A stretch of 12,674 nt of DNA, from the NCBI GenBank assembly GCA_046726955.1, contig JBKPBQ010000432.1, positions 1 to 12,674 on the forward strand. Direction: 5' to 3'. This document shows positions 6,337 to 12,674 of the stretch, piece after piece. The translations under genes were made by a program, and so were the position numbers. The notes below the pieces were generated by a model that searched no databases, had not been told where the DNA came from, and worked only from the letters and a program-made list of their open reading frames with translations. The stretch's first letter is position 1. Every line of letters begins with the position of its first letter. The stretch is from CAVPGH01 sp046726955 (lineage in GTDB: Bacteria; Acidobacteriota; Vicinamibacteria; Fen-336).

Positions 6337-6990
6337 ATGTCGCTCCATTTCGGGGATTTCGAGCTCGACCAGGAGCGTCGGCAGCTCCTTCGCTCGGGCC
6401 AGCCCGTGCCTCTGGAGCCCAAGGCCTACGAGCTGCTGAGCCTGCTCGTGGCGCGGCGCCCGCGGACGCTCTCCCGGGCCCAGATCCGCGACGCGGTCTG
6501 GCCCGGCGTCTTCGTCTCCGAGTCGACGCTGAGCCAGGCCGTCAACGGCATTCGTCAGGCGCTCGAGGACGACGCGCGGCGGCCGCGGTTCATCCGGACG
6601 GCGCACCGCTTCGGCTACGCCTTCTGTGCGGAGGCCTGCGACTCGAATGACGGCTCCGCCGACCGCCGCGGCCTGCTGCCCCGTCTCGTCTGGGGCGACC
6701 GCGTGCTGTCGCTCCGGGCCGGTGAGAACCTCCTCGGCCGGGACAAGGAGGCCGCGGTCGTCCTCGATGCCGCGAGCGTCTCGCGCCACCACGCGCGAAT
6801 CCGGATCGAAGGCTCCCGGGCGACGCTCGAGGACCTCGGGAGCAAAAACGGCACGAGCCTCAACGGCGAGCGTCTAGGGGAAGCCCGGGAGCTGCGGGAC
6901 GGCGATGTCGTTCGCCTCGGCCACGTTCAGCTGCTCTTCCGCAGCCTGCCCTTCGAGGGCTCCACGGCGACCCAGGGGGACTCGCGCTAG
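6337..6990 (+). CDS. Transcriptional regulator: N-terminal OmpR/CadC-type winged helix plus C-terminal FHA domain
   Basis: The 217-residue protein begins with a winged-helix DNA-binding domain (about 1-97) of the OmpR/PhoB C-terminal type: FGDFELDQERRQLL opening, LEPKAYELLSLLV helix, the VSESTLSQAVNGIRQAL recognition region and the RFIRTAHRFGYAF wing (84-96). After a short linker comes an FHA domain (about 112-205) with the phosphothreonine-binding landmarks GR (134-135), SRHH (149-152) and GSKNGT (168-173). FHA domains bind phosphothreonine, so the protein probably reads a Ser/Thr-kinase signal instead of a two-component phosphorelay; no receiver or membrane segment is present. ATG 6337 is chosen because MSLHFGDFEL is the normal family start; an in-frame start 30 nt earlier adds only a basic tail. 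The ribosome-binding site is weak. Targets are unknown; the divergent HELAH gene and the repair operon 72 bp downstream are candidates. Confidence 0.87.
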   Translation: MSLHFGDFELDQERRQLLRSGQPVPLEPKAYELLSLLVARRPRTLSRAQIRDAVWPGVFVSESTLSQAVNGIRQALEDDARRPRFIRTAHRFGYAFCAEACDSNDGSADRRGLLPRLVWGDRVLSLRAGENLLGRDKEAAVVLDAASVSRHHARIRIEGSRATLEDLGSKNGTSLNGERLGEARELRDGDVVRLGHVQLLFRSLPFEGSTATQGDSR

Positions 6991-7015
6991 CGAGTTGCAC
7001 GTCCAGGAGATAGCC

Positions 7016-7038
7016 CCCGCCGGACCTCCCCTGGCGGG
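7016..7038 (+). terminator. Possible weak terminator hairpin after the regulator gene
   Basis: CCCGCC (7016-7021) pairs with GGCGGG (7033-7038), extended inward by one G-T and one G-C pair, around a 7-nt loop. It lies 26 nt after the regulator stop. The following bases are pyrimidine-rich but contain no T-run, so termination would be inefficient or factor-dependent. It lies upstream of the proposed -10 of the next gene. Confidence 0.3.
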
Positions 7039-7047
7039 CCCTCACTC

Positions 7048-7057
7048 TAGACTGCCG
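7048..7057 (+). promoter_or_regulatory. Putative -10 element TAGACT before the nurA-like gene
   Basis: TAGACT (7048-7053) ends 9 nt before the ATG at 7063, the spacing expected for a -10 box giving a leaderless or near-leaderless message. Its ten-base context TAGACTGCCG also occurs on the minus strand at 5421-5430. Only a poor GGAAG one base from the ATG serves as a ribosome-binding site, which fits a near-leaderless start. Function is inferred. Confidence 0.4.
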
Positions 7058-7062
7058 GAAGC

Positions 7063-8019
7063 ATGGCTTCCTACAAGCTCCGGCTCGACCCGTGGACCGG
7101 CGAGTTCGAGGGACCGGTCCAGCTCGGCGACGAGGAGCCGGCGGGTCGCGTCGACCTCGCCGTGGAGACGCGGGCCTGGCGCGCCGTCCGGCCGGGGCCC
7201 TCTCCGCTTCCCAGGCGGGCCGCGTTCGTGGACGGCGTCCGGCGCGTCGAGCTTCGGCTCCTGATCGAAGACGGAGCCCGGACGGTCTTCGGCCTGCTCG
7301 GATCCTTCGGCGTGGGCGCGGTCGAAGTGGGCGAGCGGGCCGCCGTGGGCCACGAGCTCGTCGGCCGGGTCGCGATCGCCGGCGGCGGCCTCGCGCTGGA
7401 TCCCGTCGAGATCCACATCGGCGGCCGGCCCGTACGGTTCGCCCCCGAGACCGTCCCCGAGAACACGCCGGTCGCCCCGCTCGACGGGCTGCAGGCGGCC
7501 ATGCGCCGCAGCGAGGCCGCGCTCGCGGAGCGGCTCGCCCCCGAGCGCGACGTCGTCTTCCTCGACGGTCCGCTGAGCTACGTCACGCAGGCCTACGGCC
7601 CGCTCGTCGGCTACGTGAAGCGGCTGCTCCAGAGCTATCTCGATCCCGAGCCGGCCGCGCTCCTCCGCCGGCTCGAGGTCGGCGAGCGCACGCCCGTCTT
7701 CCTCATCGAGGGCGCGCGGGCGGCCCGCTACTCCTGGTACCTGCGTCTCGGCGACGGGCGGCCGGTGGACACGGCGCTGGCCGGCGTCGTGCGCCTCGAG
7801 ACCTCGGGGGCGCTCGACCTCGCGCGCGTCACGGCGCTCGCCGATCTCTCCGCGCGCTACGTGCCGCGCTTCGCCTCCGATCCCGCCCGCGACACCCGCG
7901 CGCCGCAGAACCTCTACCCGATCGGGGGGCTCGAGGCCCGGCTGCGGCACCTGCTCGGCGACCCGCTGCTCCTCCGCCGTGCGATCGAAGAGCACGTTCA
8001 CGACGAGGTGACGGCATGA
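7063..8019 (+). CDS. nurA: NurA-like 5'-3' nuclease, partner of the HerA-like ATPase
   Basis: NurA nucleases work with the hexameric HerA translocase to resect DNA ends and leave 3' single strands. The 318-residue product shows the expected pattern: AAFVDGVRRVELRL near the N-terminus with acidic D57 (motif I), FLDGPLSYV with D168 (the second conserved DG block), and a C-terminal NLYPIGGLEARLRHL block with Y285, matching the conserved Tyr-Pro segment; H296 may replace the later conserved His. The assignment rests on these motifs plus position: the stop overlaps the next ATG (ATGA), and that gene encodes a HerA-type ATPase. Similarity outside the motifs is too low for me to judge by eye, so this may be a divergent bacterial branch. 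First gene of the four-gene repair operon. Confidence 0.72.
   Translation: MASYKLRLDPWTGEFEGPVQLGDEEPAGRVDLAVETRAWRAVRPGPSPLPRRAAFVDGVRRVELRLLIEDGARTVFGLLGSFGVGAVEVGERAAVGHELVGRVAIAGGGLALDPVEIHIGGRPVRFAPETVPENTPVAPLDGLQAAMRRSEAALAERLAPERDVVFLDGPLSYVTQAYGPLVGYVKRLLQSYLDPEPAALLRRLEVGERTPVFLIEGARAARYSWYLRLGDGRPVDTALAGVVRLETSGALDLARVTALADLSARYVPRFASDPARDTRAPQNLYPIGGLEARLRHLLGDPLLLRRAIEEHVHDEVTA
8005..8010 (+). promoter_or_regulatory. Ribosome-binding site GAGGTG fixing the herA-like start
   Basis: GAGGTG lies 5 nt before the ATG at 8016, inside the end of the nurA-like gene. It supports this start over in-frame codons far upstream and indicates translational coupling through the ATGA overlap. 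Confidence 0.6.
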
Positions 8020-9704
8020 CCGCTCCGGTGGGACGCGTCCTGGGGACACTCGACGCCATGCCCCTCGAGTTCTGGGTGGGGGTGGAGGAGGGGCAGTTCC
8101 TGCAGCTCGACGACGTCGTGGAGGTCGAGACCCCGTTGCCGCACGGCGAGACCGTGCGGCTCTTCGGCGTCGTGGACCTCGTGCGGGCGCGCCACGAGGG
8201 GGCGAAGTTCGACTCGGACGTCTTCCTTATTGAGAAAGGTGTGCTGCCCGCGCAGATCGCCCAGGCCGCGCACGTACGAGTGACACGCGTCGAGCCCGAG
8301 ATCTTCGTCCCGCCGCTGCCCGGCCAGCCTGTGCGGCGCGCCACCGGCGTGCGGCGGGAGATGGCGCTCTTCTTCGACGCCATGGAGCGCCGCCTGCCCA
8401 TCGGCCTCTCGCGCGACGGCGAGCCCGTCTTCGCCAATCTCGACTTCCTGGACGGCACGCGCGGCGCGCACGTCAACATCTCGGGGATCTCGGGTGTGGC
8501 CACCAAGACGAGCTACGCGACGTTCCTCCTGCAGAGCCTCTTCCGTAGCGGCGCGCTCGCGGGCGAGGCGGCGAGCACGCACGCGATCGTCTTCAACGTC
8601 AAGGGCGAAGACCTGCTGTTCCTCGACCAGCGGAACGAGCGGCTCAAGGACGAGGACCGGGCCAGCTACCGGCGGATGGGCATCCCCGACGAGGCGTTCG
8701 ACAGCGTGCAGATCCTCGCCCCCGTGCGGCCGAACTCCCGGGAGCGGCTGCCCGCCACGGGAAGCCGGCTCGACGGCGTCTCCGCGTTCTTCTGGACGCT
8801 CCGCGAGGTCGTCGAGGAGCGCCTGCTGCGCTTCCTCTTCGCCGAGGCCGACCACGAGACGAGCCAGCTCGCGTTCGTCGTGGACCGGATCGAGGCGAAG
8901 CTCGCCGCCGCCCTGCGCGAGGGCAGCTCGCGCGACGCGTGGATCGAGATCGAGGGCCGGCGGCTCGAGACGTTCGACGCGCTCGTCGAGCTGCTCACGG
9001 AGCGCGAGACGGACGACCGCTCGCTCGCCGAGCGGTGGGCCTACCCCGCGGCGCCGGGCACGGTGGCCGCCTTCGAGCGCCGGCTGCACGCGGCGGCCCG
9101 CCACGTCGGCCACCTGATCCGCGGCCGCGACGTGGGCCGGCGGGACAGCCATCGGCTGGACTGGAAGGCGCGGCAGGTGACGGTCGTGGACATTCACGCC
9201 CTGCACGACCGGGCGAAGCGCTTCGTCGTCGGCGCTGTCCTGAAGCGCATGTTCGAGGAGAAGGAAGGGCTCGGGACGTCGCGCCCGCTCGTGTTCGTGG
9301 TCCTCGACGAGCTCAACAAGTACGCGCCGCGCGAGGGCTCGGGGCCGATCAAGGAGGTCCTGCTCGACATCTCGGAGCGCGGGCGGAGCCTCGGCATCGT
9401 GCTCGTGGGCGCGCAGCAGACGGCGAGCGAGGTGGAGCCGCGCATCGTCGCCAACGCGGCGCTCCGGGTCGTGGGTCGCCTCGACATGGCCGAGGCGGAG
9501 CGGCCGGAGTACGGCTTCCTGAGCGCGGCGGGGCGGGGCCGGGCAGGGATCCTCAAGCCGGGGACCATGATCGTCCAGCAGCCCGAGATCCCGACGCCGC
9601 TGCTCGTGCGCTTCCCCTTCCCCGCCTGGGCCACGCGGCGCAGCGAAGCCCTCGTGGCCGCGGGCGCTGAGGAAGACGTCTTCCGCGGCTTCCGCAACTC
9701 CTAG
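8016..9704 (+). CDS. herA: HerA-like hexameric DNA translocase/ATPase
   Basis: HerA is an FtsK-like ring ATPase that pumps DNA into NurA. The 562-residue protein has an N-terminal HAS-barrel region (about 1-100: GRVLGTLDAMPLEFWVGV and GVVDLVRARHEG), then the ATPase core. The phosphate-binding loop is GISGVATKTS (157-166), a variant in which Thr replaces the Gly before the Lys. An insertion rich in charged helices follows (about 210-400), then Walker B VFVVLDELNK (D431, E432), a sensor segment LVGAQQTAS and a conserved Arg in LRVVGRLD, a candidate arginine finger. The C-terminal LKPGTMIVQQPEIPTPLLVRFPFP is a typical HerA-family ending. Length fits the family. The gene overlaps its NurA-like partner by 4 bp and is 2 bp from sbcD, which strongly supports a shared role in DNA-end processing. 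Confidence 0.85.
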   Translation: MTAPVGRVLGTLDAMPLEFWVGVEEGQFLQLDDVVEVETPLPHGETVRLFGVVDLVRARHEGAKFDSDVFLIEKGVLPAQIAQAAHVRVTRVEPEIFVPPLPGQPVRRATGVRREMALFFDAMERRLPIGLSRDGEPVFANLDFLDGTRGAHVNISGISGVATKTSYATFLLQSLFRSGALAGEAASTHAIVFNVKGEDLLFLDQRNERLKDEDRASYRRMGIPDEAFDSVQILAPVRPNSRERLPATGSRLDGVSAFFWTLREVVEERLLRFLFAEADHETSQLAFVVDRIEAKLAAALREGSSRDAWIEIEGRRLETFDALVELLTERETDDRSLAERWAYPAAPGTVAAFERRLHAAARHVGHLIRGRDVGRRDSHRLDWKARQVTVVDIHALHDRAKRFVVGAVLKRMFEEKEGLGTSRPLVFVVLDELNKYAPREGSGPIKEVLLDISERGRSLGIVLVGAQQTASEVEPRIVANAALRVVGRLDMAEAERPEYGFLSAAGRGRAGILKPGTMIVQQPEIPTPLLVRFPFPAWATRRSEALVAAGAEEDVFRGFRNS

Positions 9705-9706
9705 AA

Positions 9707-10861
9707 ATGCGCTTCCTCCACACCGCGGACTGGCACGTCGGCAAGCCTCTCCGCGGCCGCTCGCGGATGGACGAGCACGCGGCCGCGCTCGAGCAGGTGG
9801 CGCGGATCGCCATCGAGGAGCGCGTGGACGCCGTCCTCGTCGCGGGGGACGTGTTCGACACGGCCTCTCCGCCGCCCGAGGCGGAGAAGATCGTCTTCGA
9901 CTTCCTGGCCCGGCTGCTGCCGGAGCGCATCGCCTGCGTCGTGCTCGCGGGCAATCACGACCACCCGCGGCGGCTGGGCGCCCTCAGGACACTGCTGGAG
10001 GGGCTGCGCATCCACGTCCGGGCGGAGGTCCGGCCGCCCTCCGAAGGCGGCGTCGTGTCCGTGGCGAGCCGCGACGGCAAGGAGGAAGCGCGGATCGCCG
10101 TCCTGCCCTTCGTTCCGGAAAGGAAGGTCGTGGACGCGGCGCTCGTCATGGGTCCGGAGGACGGCTGGTACAAGACGTACGCGGGACGGGTGTCGCAGAT
10201 GCTCGGATTTCTCACGCGAGGCCTCGGCCCGGACACGGTCAACATCCTCCTCGCGCACCTGCTCATCGACGGCGCGCGCGTGGGCACGGGGGAGCGGGCG
10301 CTCCACCTCGGCCAGATCTACGGGCTCACCGCGGAGGAGCTGCCGTCGAACGTCCAGTACATCGGCCTCGGCCATCTCCACCGTCCCCAGGAGGTGCTGG
10401 CGCCGGCCCGCACCTTCTATTCGGGCTCGCTCCTCGAGCTCGACTTCGGGGAGGTGGAGCAGGACAAGCGGGTGGTGATCGTCGACGCGAAGCCGGGCCG
10501 CGCCCCCGCGATCGAGTCGGTGCCGGTGACGGCGGGGCAGCGGCTGCGCGACGTGAAGGGCACGCTGGCGCAGCTCGAGGCGCAGGCGGGGACGCTCGGG
10601 TCCGATTACCTGCGGGTCGCGGTCGTCACCGAAGGTCCCGTGCCGGGCCTCGCCGAGCAGGTGCGCGAGCTCCTGCCCCACGCCGTCGAGGTGACGCTCG
10701 ACTACCCGCGCGTGGCGCCTCCGCCTAACGGACACCATTCGTCGAGCGCCCTTCCGCCGGGCGAGCTCTTCGCGCGGTTCTACGAGCGGAAGAACGCCTC
10801 GCCGCCGGCGGCCGAGCTGTCGCGCCTCTTCCAGCAGCTCTACGAGGAGGCCCACGGGTGA
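9707..10861 (+). CDS. sbcD: SbcD/Mre11-type DNA double-strand-break nuclease subunit
   Basis: SbcD (Mre11) is the Mn-dependent exo/endonuclease of the SbcCD (Mre11-Rad50) complex, opening hairpins and blocked DNA ends. The 384-residue protein carries all five phosphoesterase motifs: HTADWHVGK (D8, H10), VLVAGDVFD (D48), LAGNHDHP (N83, H84, D85), LLAHLL (H184) and GLGHLHRPQ (H223, H225). The C-terminus, PPGELFARFYERKN and a final amphipathic helix, matches the segment that docks on the Rad50 coiled-coil base. It starts 2 nt after the herA stop with no clear ribosome-binding site, so it is probably translated by reinitiation. Its stop overlaps the GTG start of sbcC (GTGA), as expected for a complex made in fixed ratio. 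Confidence 0.95.
   Translation: MRFLHTADWHVGKPLRGRSRMDEHAAALEQVARIAIEERVDAVLVAGDVFDTASPPPEAEKIVFDFLARLLPERIACVVLAGNHDHPRRLGALRTLLEGLRIHVRAEVRPPSEGGVVSVASRDGKEEARIAVLPFVPERKVVDAALVMGPEDGWYKTYAGRVSQMLGFLTRGLGPDTVNILLAHLLIDGARVGTGERALHLGQIYGLTAEELPSNVQYIGLGHLHRPQEVLAPARTFYSGSLLELDFGEVEQDKRVVIVDAKPGRAPAIESVPVTAGQRLRDVKGTLAQLEAQAGTLGSDYLRVAVVTEGPVPGLAEQVRELLPHAVEVTLDYPRVAPPPNGHHSSSALPPGELFARFYERKNASPPAAELSRLFQQLYEEAHG
10844..10850 (+). promoter_or_regulatory. Ribosome-binding site GAGGAGG fixing the GTG start of sbcC
   Basis: GAGGAGG lies 7 nt before the GTG at 10858, an ideal spacing, within the last codons of sbcD. It decides for this GTG; no nearby in-frame ATG fits the family N-terminus better. 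Confidence 0.7.
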
Positions 10862-12674
10862 GGCCCCGCCGCCTGGAGATCGAGGGCTTCACCTCCTTCA
10901 AGGAGAAGCTGTCGCTCGACCTCTCGTCGCTCGACCTCTTCGCGATCACGGGCGCGACCGGGGCCGGGAAGTCGTCGCTCATCGACGCCCTCGTCTTCGC
11001 GCTCTACGGCCAGGTGCCGCGGGTGTCGAAGGAGTATCGCCAGCTCATCAGCCACGGGGCGGAGCGCGTGACCGTCCACCTGGAGTTCGAGGTGGCGGAT
11101 CGGACGTATCGCATCGTCCGCACCGCCCGGGCCAGCGGCGGCACGCCCCAGACGCGGCTCGAGAGCAAGAACGGCAAGGGCTGGGAGCCGCTCGCCGACC
11201 GCTCGCGCGAGGTCGAGGAGCAGGTGCGGCAGATCGTCGGCCTCGACTACGACGCGTTCACCCGCTCCGTGGTCCTGCCCCAGGGGCAGTTCGACGCCTT
11301 CCTGAAAGGCCGGCCGGACGAGCGGCGCAAGATCCTGGTCGCGCTCCTGAACCTGCAGGTCTACGAGCAGATGCACACGCTCGCCAACCGCAAGGCCATC
11401 GAGGCCCGCCACGAGGCCGAGTTCATCGCCAAGCAGCTCGCCACGGAGTACGCGGACGCCACGGCGGAGCACCTGGACGTGATCCGAAAGGATCTCGCGG
11501 CGGCGGAAGCCGAACGGGACGCCGTGGCGCGGCGGCAGGAGGCCCTCCGCGGGGGCATCGAAGTGGCGGGCCGGGTGCGCGACGCGCGCCGCGACCGCGA
11601 CGGCCTGCAGTCCGACTGCGTCGGCGAGGAGGAGCGGACGCGCGCGGCCGAAGCGACGCTCGCCGAGGCCGACGCGAAGCGCGCCCGGCTGGAGCGGGAT
11701 CGCGAGGCCCACGAGGCGGCGCTGGCGGAAATCGCCTTCGACGCGGACCGGCACGCCGTGCTCCTGCCGGCGAAGCCGGTCGCGGACCAGCTCGTCGCCA
11801 TCGCCGAACGGCGGGAGCGGCTCGCCAAGGCCTGCGCGGAGAAGCGCGCGAGCGTCGAGCCGAAGCGGAAGGCGGCGGCCGTGGCGGAGTCCGGAGTGTC
11901 GGCGCTCGAGAAGGCCGCGGAAGCCGCGCGTCGGCAGAGGGAAGAGGCGCGCGCCGCGCGCGAGGAGCTGCAGAGGACGCACGCCGCGCACGAGCTGCGG
12001 CGTCACCTCAAGGCCGGCGAGGTCTGTCCCGTCTGCGCGCAATCCGTCAAGTCCGTGCCGCGCGGCGCCGTTCCCGCGCTCGGGGACGCCGACGCCGCGC
12101 TGCGCAAGGCGGAGAAGGCGGAGACGGACGCCTCGGAATCGCTGCGCCGCGGGCAGGTCGCGGCGGAGCGGGCGCGAGGCGAGGTCGAAGGGCTCGAGCG
12201 GGAGCTGGCGCAGCTGGACGGGCAGGTCGAGGAATCTGCGCGCGACGTCCGCGCCATCGCGGACGGGCTGCGCGAGGCGGGCTTCGCCGCGAAGGCGATC
12301 GGCGATCCGAAGGCGCTCGTGGCCTCGATCGCCCGCGAGCTCAAGGTGCTCGAGGACGCACGGCGGAGTCGGGAGGAGCACGAGAAGAAGGGACGGCTGC
12401 TGGAGAAGGAGCAGGCGACGCTGCTCGCCGCGGTCGCGGCGGCCCGCGCTCAGGTGAAGTCCGGCCGCAAGCGGCTCGGCGAGCTGCACGACCGCCGCGA
12501 GCGGGCCGACTCCGCCCTCGCCGAAGCGCTCCGCGAGCTGGCCGCGGCCGCGGAGAGGGAGGGCTGGACGCTGAAGGCGCGCGCGGGCGACGAGAAGGAA
12601 GCTCTCGAGGCCGAGCGCCGGCACCGGGAAGAAGAGGCGGCGGCGCTCGCCGAGAAGACCGCACACCTCCGGGC
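10858..12674 (+). CDS. sbcC: SbcC/Rad50-type ATPase subunit, 3'-partial
   Basis: SbcC (Rad50) is the SMC-like ATPase that tethers DNA ends and gates SbcD. The reading frame is open from GTG 10858 to the right edge, 605 residues visible. It starts RPRRLEIEGFTSFKEK, the usual family opening, then Walker A GATGAGKSS (32-40), a HGAERVTVHLEFE strand region, and the Q-loop LPQGQFDAFLKG (Q142, Q144). A long Ala/Glu/Arg-rich coiled coil runs from about 185 to 385, reaches the zinc hook CPVC (C390, C393) and turns back through a second coil (about 405-605). The Walker B and signature motifs lie past the edge. By symmetry around the hook the full protein should be near 780-850 residues, so the coil arms are shorter than in many SbcC proteins (inference). 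The 4-bp overlap with sbcD supports joint expression. Confidence 0.94.
   Translation, partial: MRPRRLEIEGFTSFKEKLSLDLSSLDLFAITGATGAGKSSLIDALVFALYGQVPRVSKEYRQLISHGAERVTVHLEFEVADRTYRIVRTARASGGTPQTRLESKNGKGWEPLADRSREVEEQVRQIVGLDYDAFTRSVVLPQGQFDAFLKGRPDERRKILVALLNLQVYEQMHTLANRKAIEARHEAEFIAKQLATEYADATAEHLDVIRKDLAAAEAERDAVARRQEALRGGIEVAGRVRDARRDRDGLQSDCVGEEERTRAAEATLAEADAKRARLERDREAHEAALAEIAFDADRHAVLLPAKPVADQLVAIAERRERLAKACAEKRASVEPKRKAAAVAESGVSALEKAAEAARRQREEARAAREELQRTHAAHELRRHLKAGEVCPVCAQSVKSVPRGAVPALGDADAALRKAEKAETDASESLRRGQVAAERARGEVEGLERELAQLDGQVEESARDVRAIADGLREAGFAAKAIGDPKALVASIARELKVLEDARRSREEHEKKGRLLEKEQATLLAAVAAARAQVKSGRKRLGELHDRRERADSALAEALRELAAAAEREGWTLKARAGDEKEALEAERRHREEEAAALAEKTAHLR

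Noticed and set aside
6995..7000. TTGCAC as a -35 box before the nurA-like gene
   Set aside because: No -10-like hexamer lies 16-18 bp downstream; the TAGACT at 7048 is much too far from it.
7092..8015. An in-frame upstream extension of the herA-like gene across the nurA-like gene
   Set aside because: The extension is Arg/Ala-rich shadow sequence; the ATG at 8016 has GAGGTG 5 nt upstream and begins a normal HAS-barrel.
10840..12666. A 608-codon open frame on the minus strand opposite sbcC
   Set aside because: It is a GC-skew shadow: repetitive Arg/Leu/Gly composition, no domain, and the plus strand carries Walker A, Q-loop and zinc hook of sbcC in a frame open to the edge.
1..12674. CRISPR arrays, tRNA or rRNA genes, insertion sequences, integrases or prophage genes
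   Set aside because: No regularly spaced repeats, cloverleaf-like segments, transposase motifs or terminal repeats were seen by reading; a tool scan would be needed to exclude weak cases.

Overview
The window is a very GC-rich bacterial segment: coding third positions are almost all G or C, so long spurious reading frames run opposite most real genes. It holds ten genes packed with little spacing. The mix suggests a diderm, soil- or sediment-type bacterium: exported M20 hydrolase, symporter with periplasmic domain, winged-helix/FHA regulator, NurA-HerA-SbcD-SbcC set. Acidobacteriota or a similar high-GC lineage is a guess from gene style; no rRNA or other marker is present to test it.

Layout. 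(1) 1-4442, plus strand: an M20 metallohydrolase cut by the left edge and probably exported; a 720-residue fusion of a dicarboxylate/amino-acid:cation symporter domain with a family-3 solute-binding domain; and, 4 nt later, a small membrane protein with a beta-rich tail. They read as a hydrolyse-and-import unit for a conjugated amino acid or carboxylate (inference). (2) 4432-6213, minus strand: a multi-pass membrane protein of unknown function and, upstream of it, a secreted protein with an HELAH zinc-protease motif. (3) 6214-6336: a divergent intergenic region with back-to-back inverted repeats and a plausible promoter. (4) 6337-6990, plus: a one-piece regulator, winged helix plus FHA. (5) 7063-12674, plus: nurA-like, herA-like, sbcD (mre11) and sbcC (rad50), with junctions of -4, +2 and -4 nt; sbcC runs off the right edge.

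The most notable items are the four-gene DNA-end-processing operon, an arrangement best known from archaea, and the symporter/solute-binding fusion. In that fusion an extra ninth membrane helix would put the binding domain in the periplasm, while the usual sodium- and substrate-binding motifs of the transporter core are replaced. Regulatory signals are modest: a shared 10-base TAGACTGCCG element precedes two genes, and two start codons sit directly behind hairpins covering their ribosome-binding sites. No tRNA, rRNA, CRISPR array, insertion sequence or integrase was seen.
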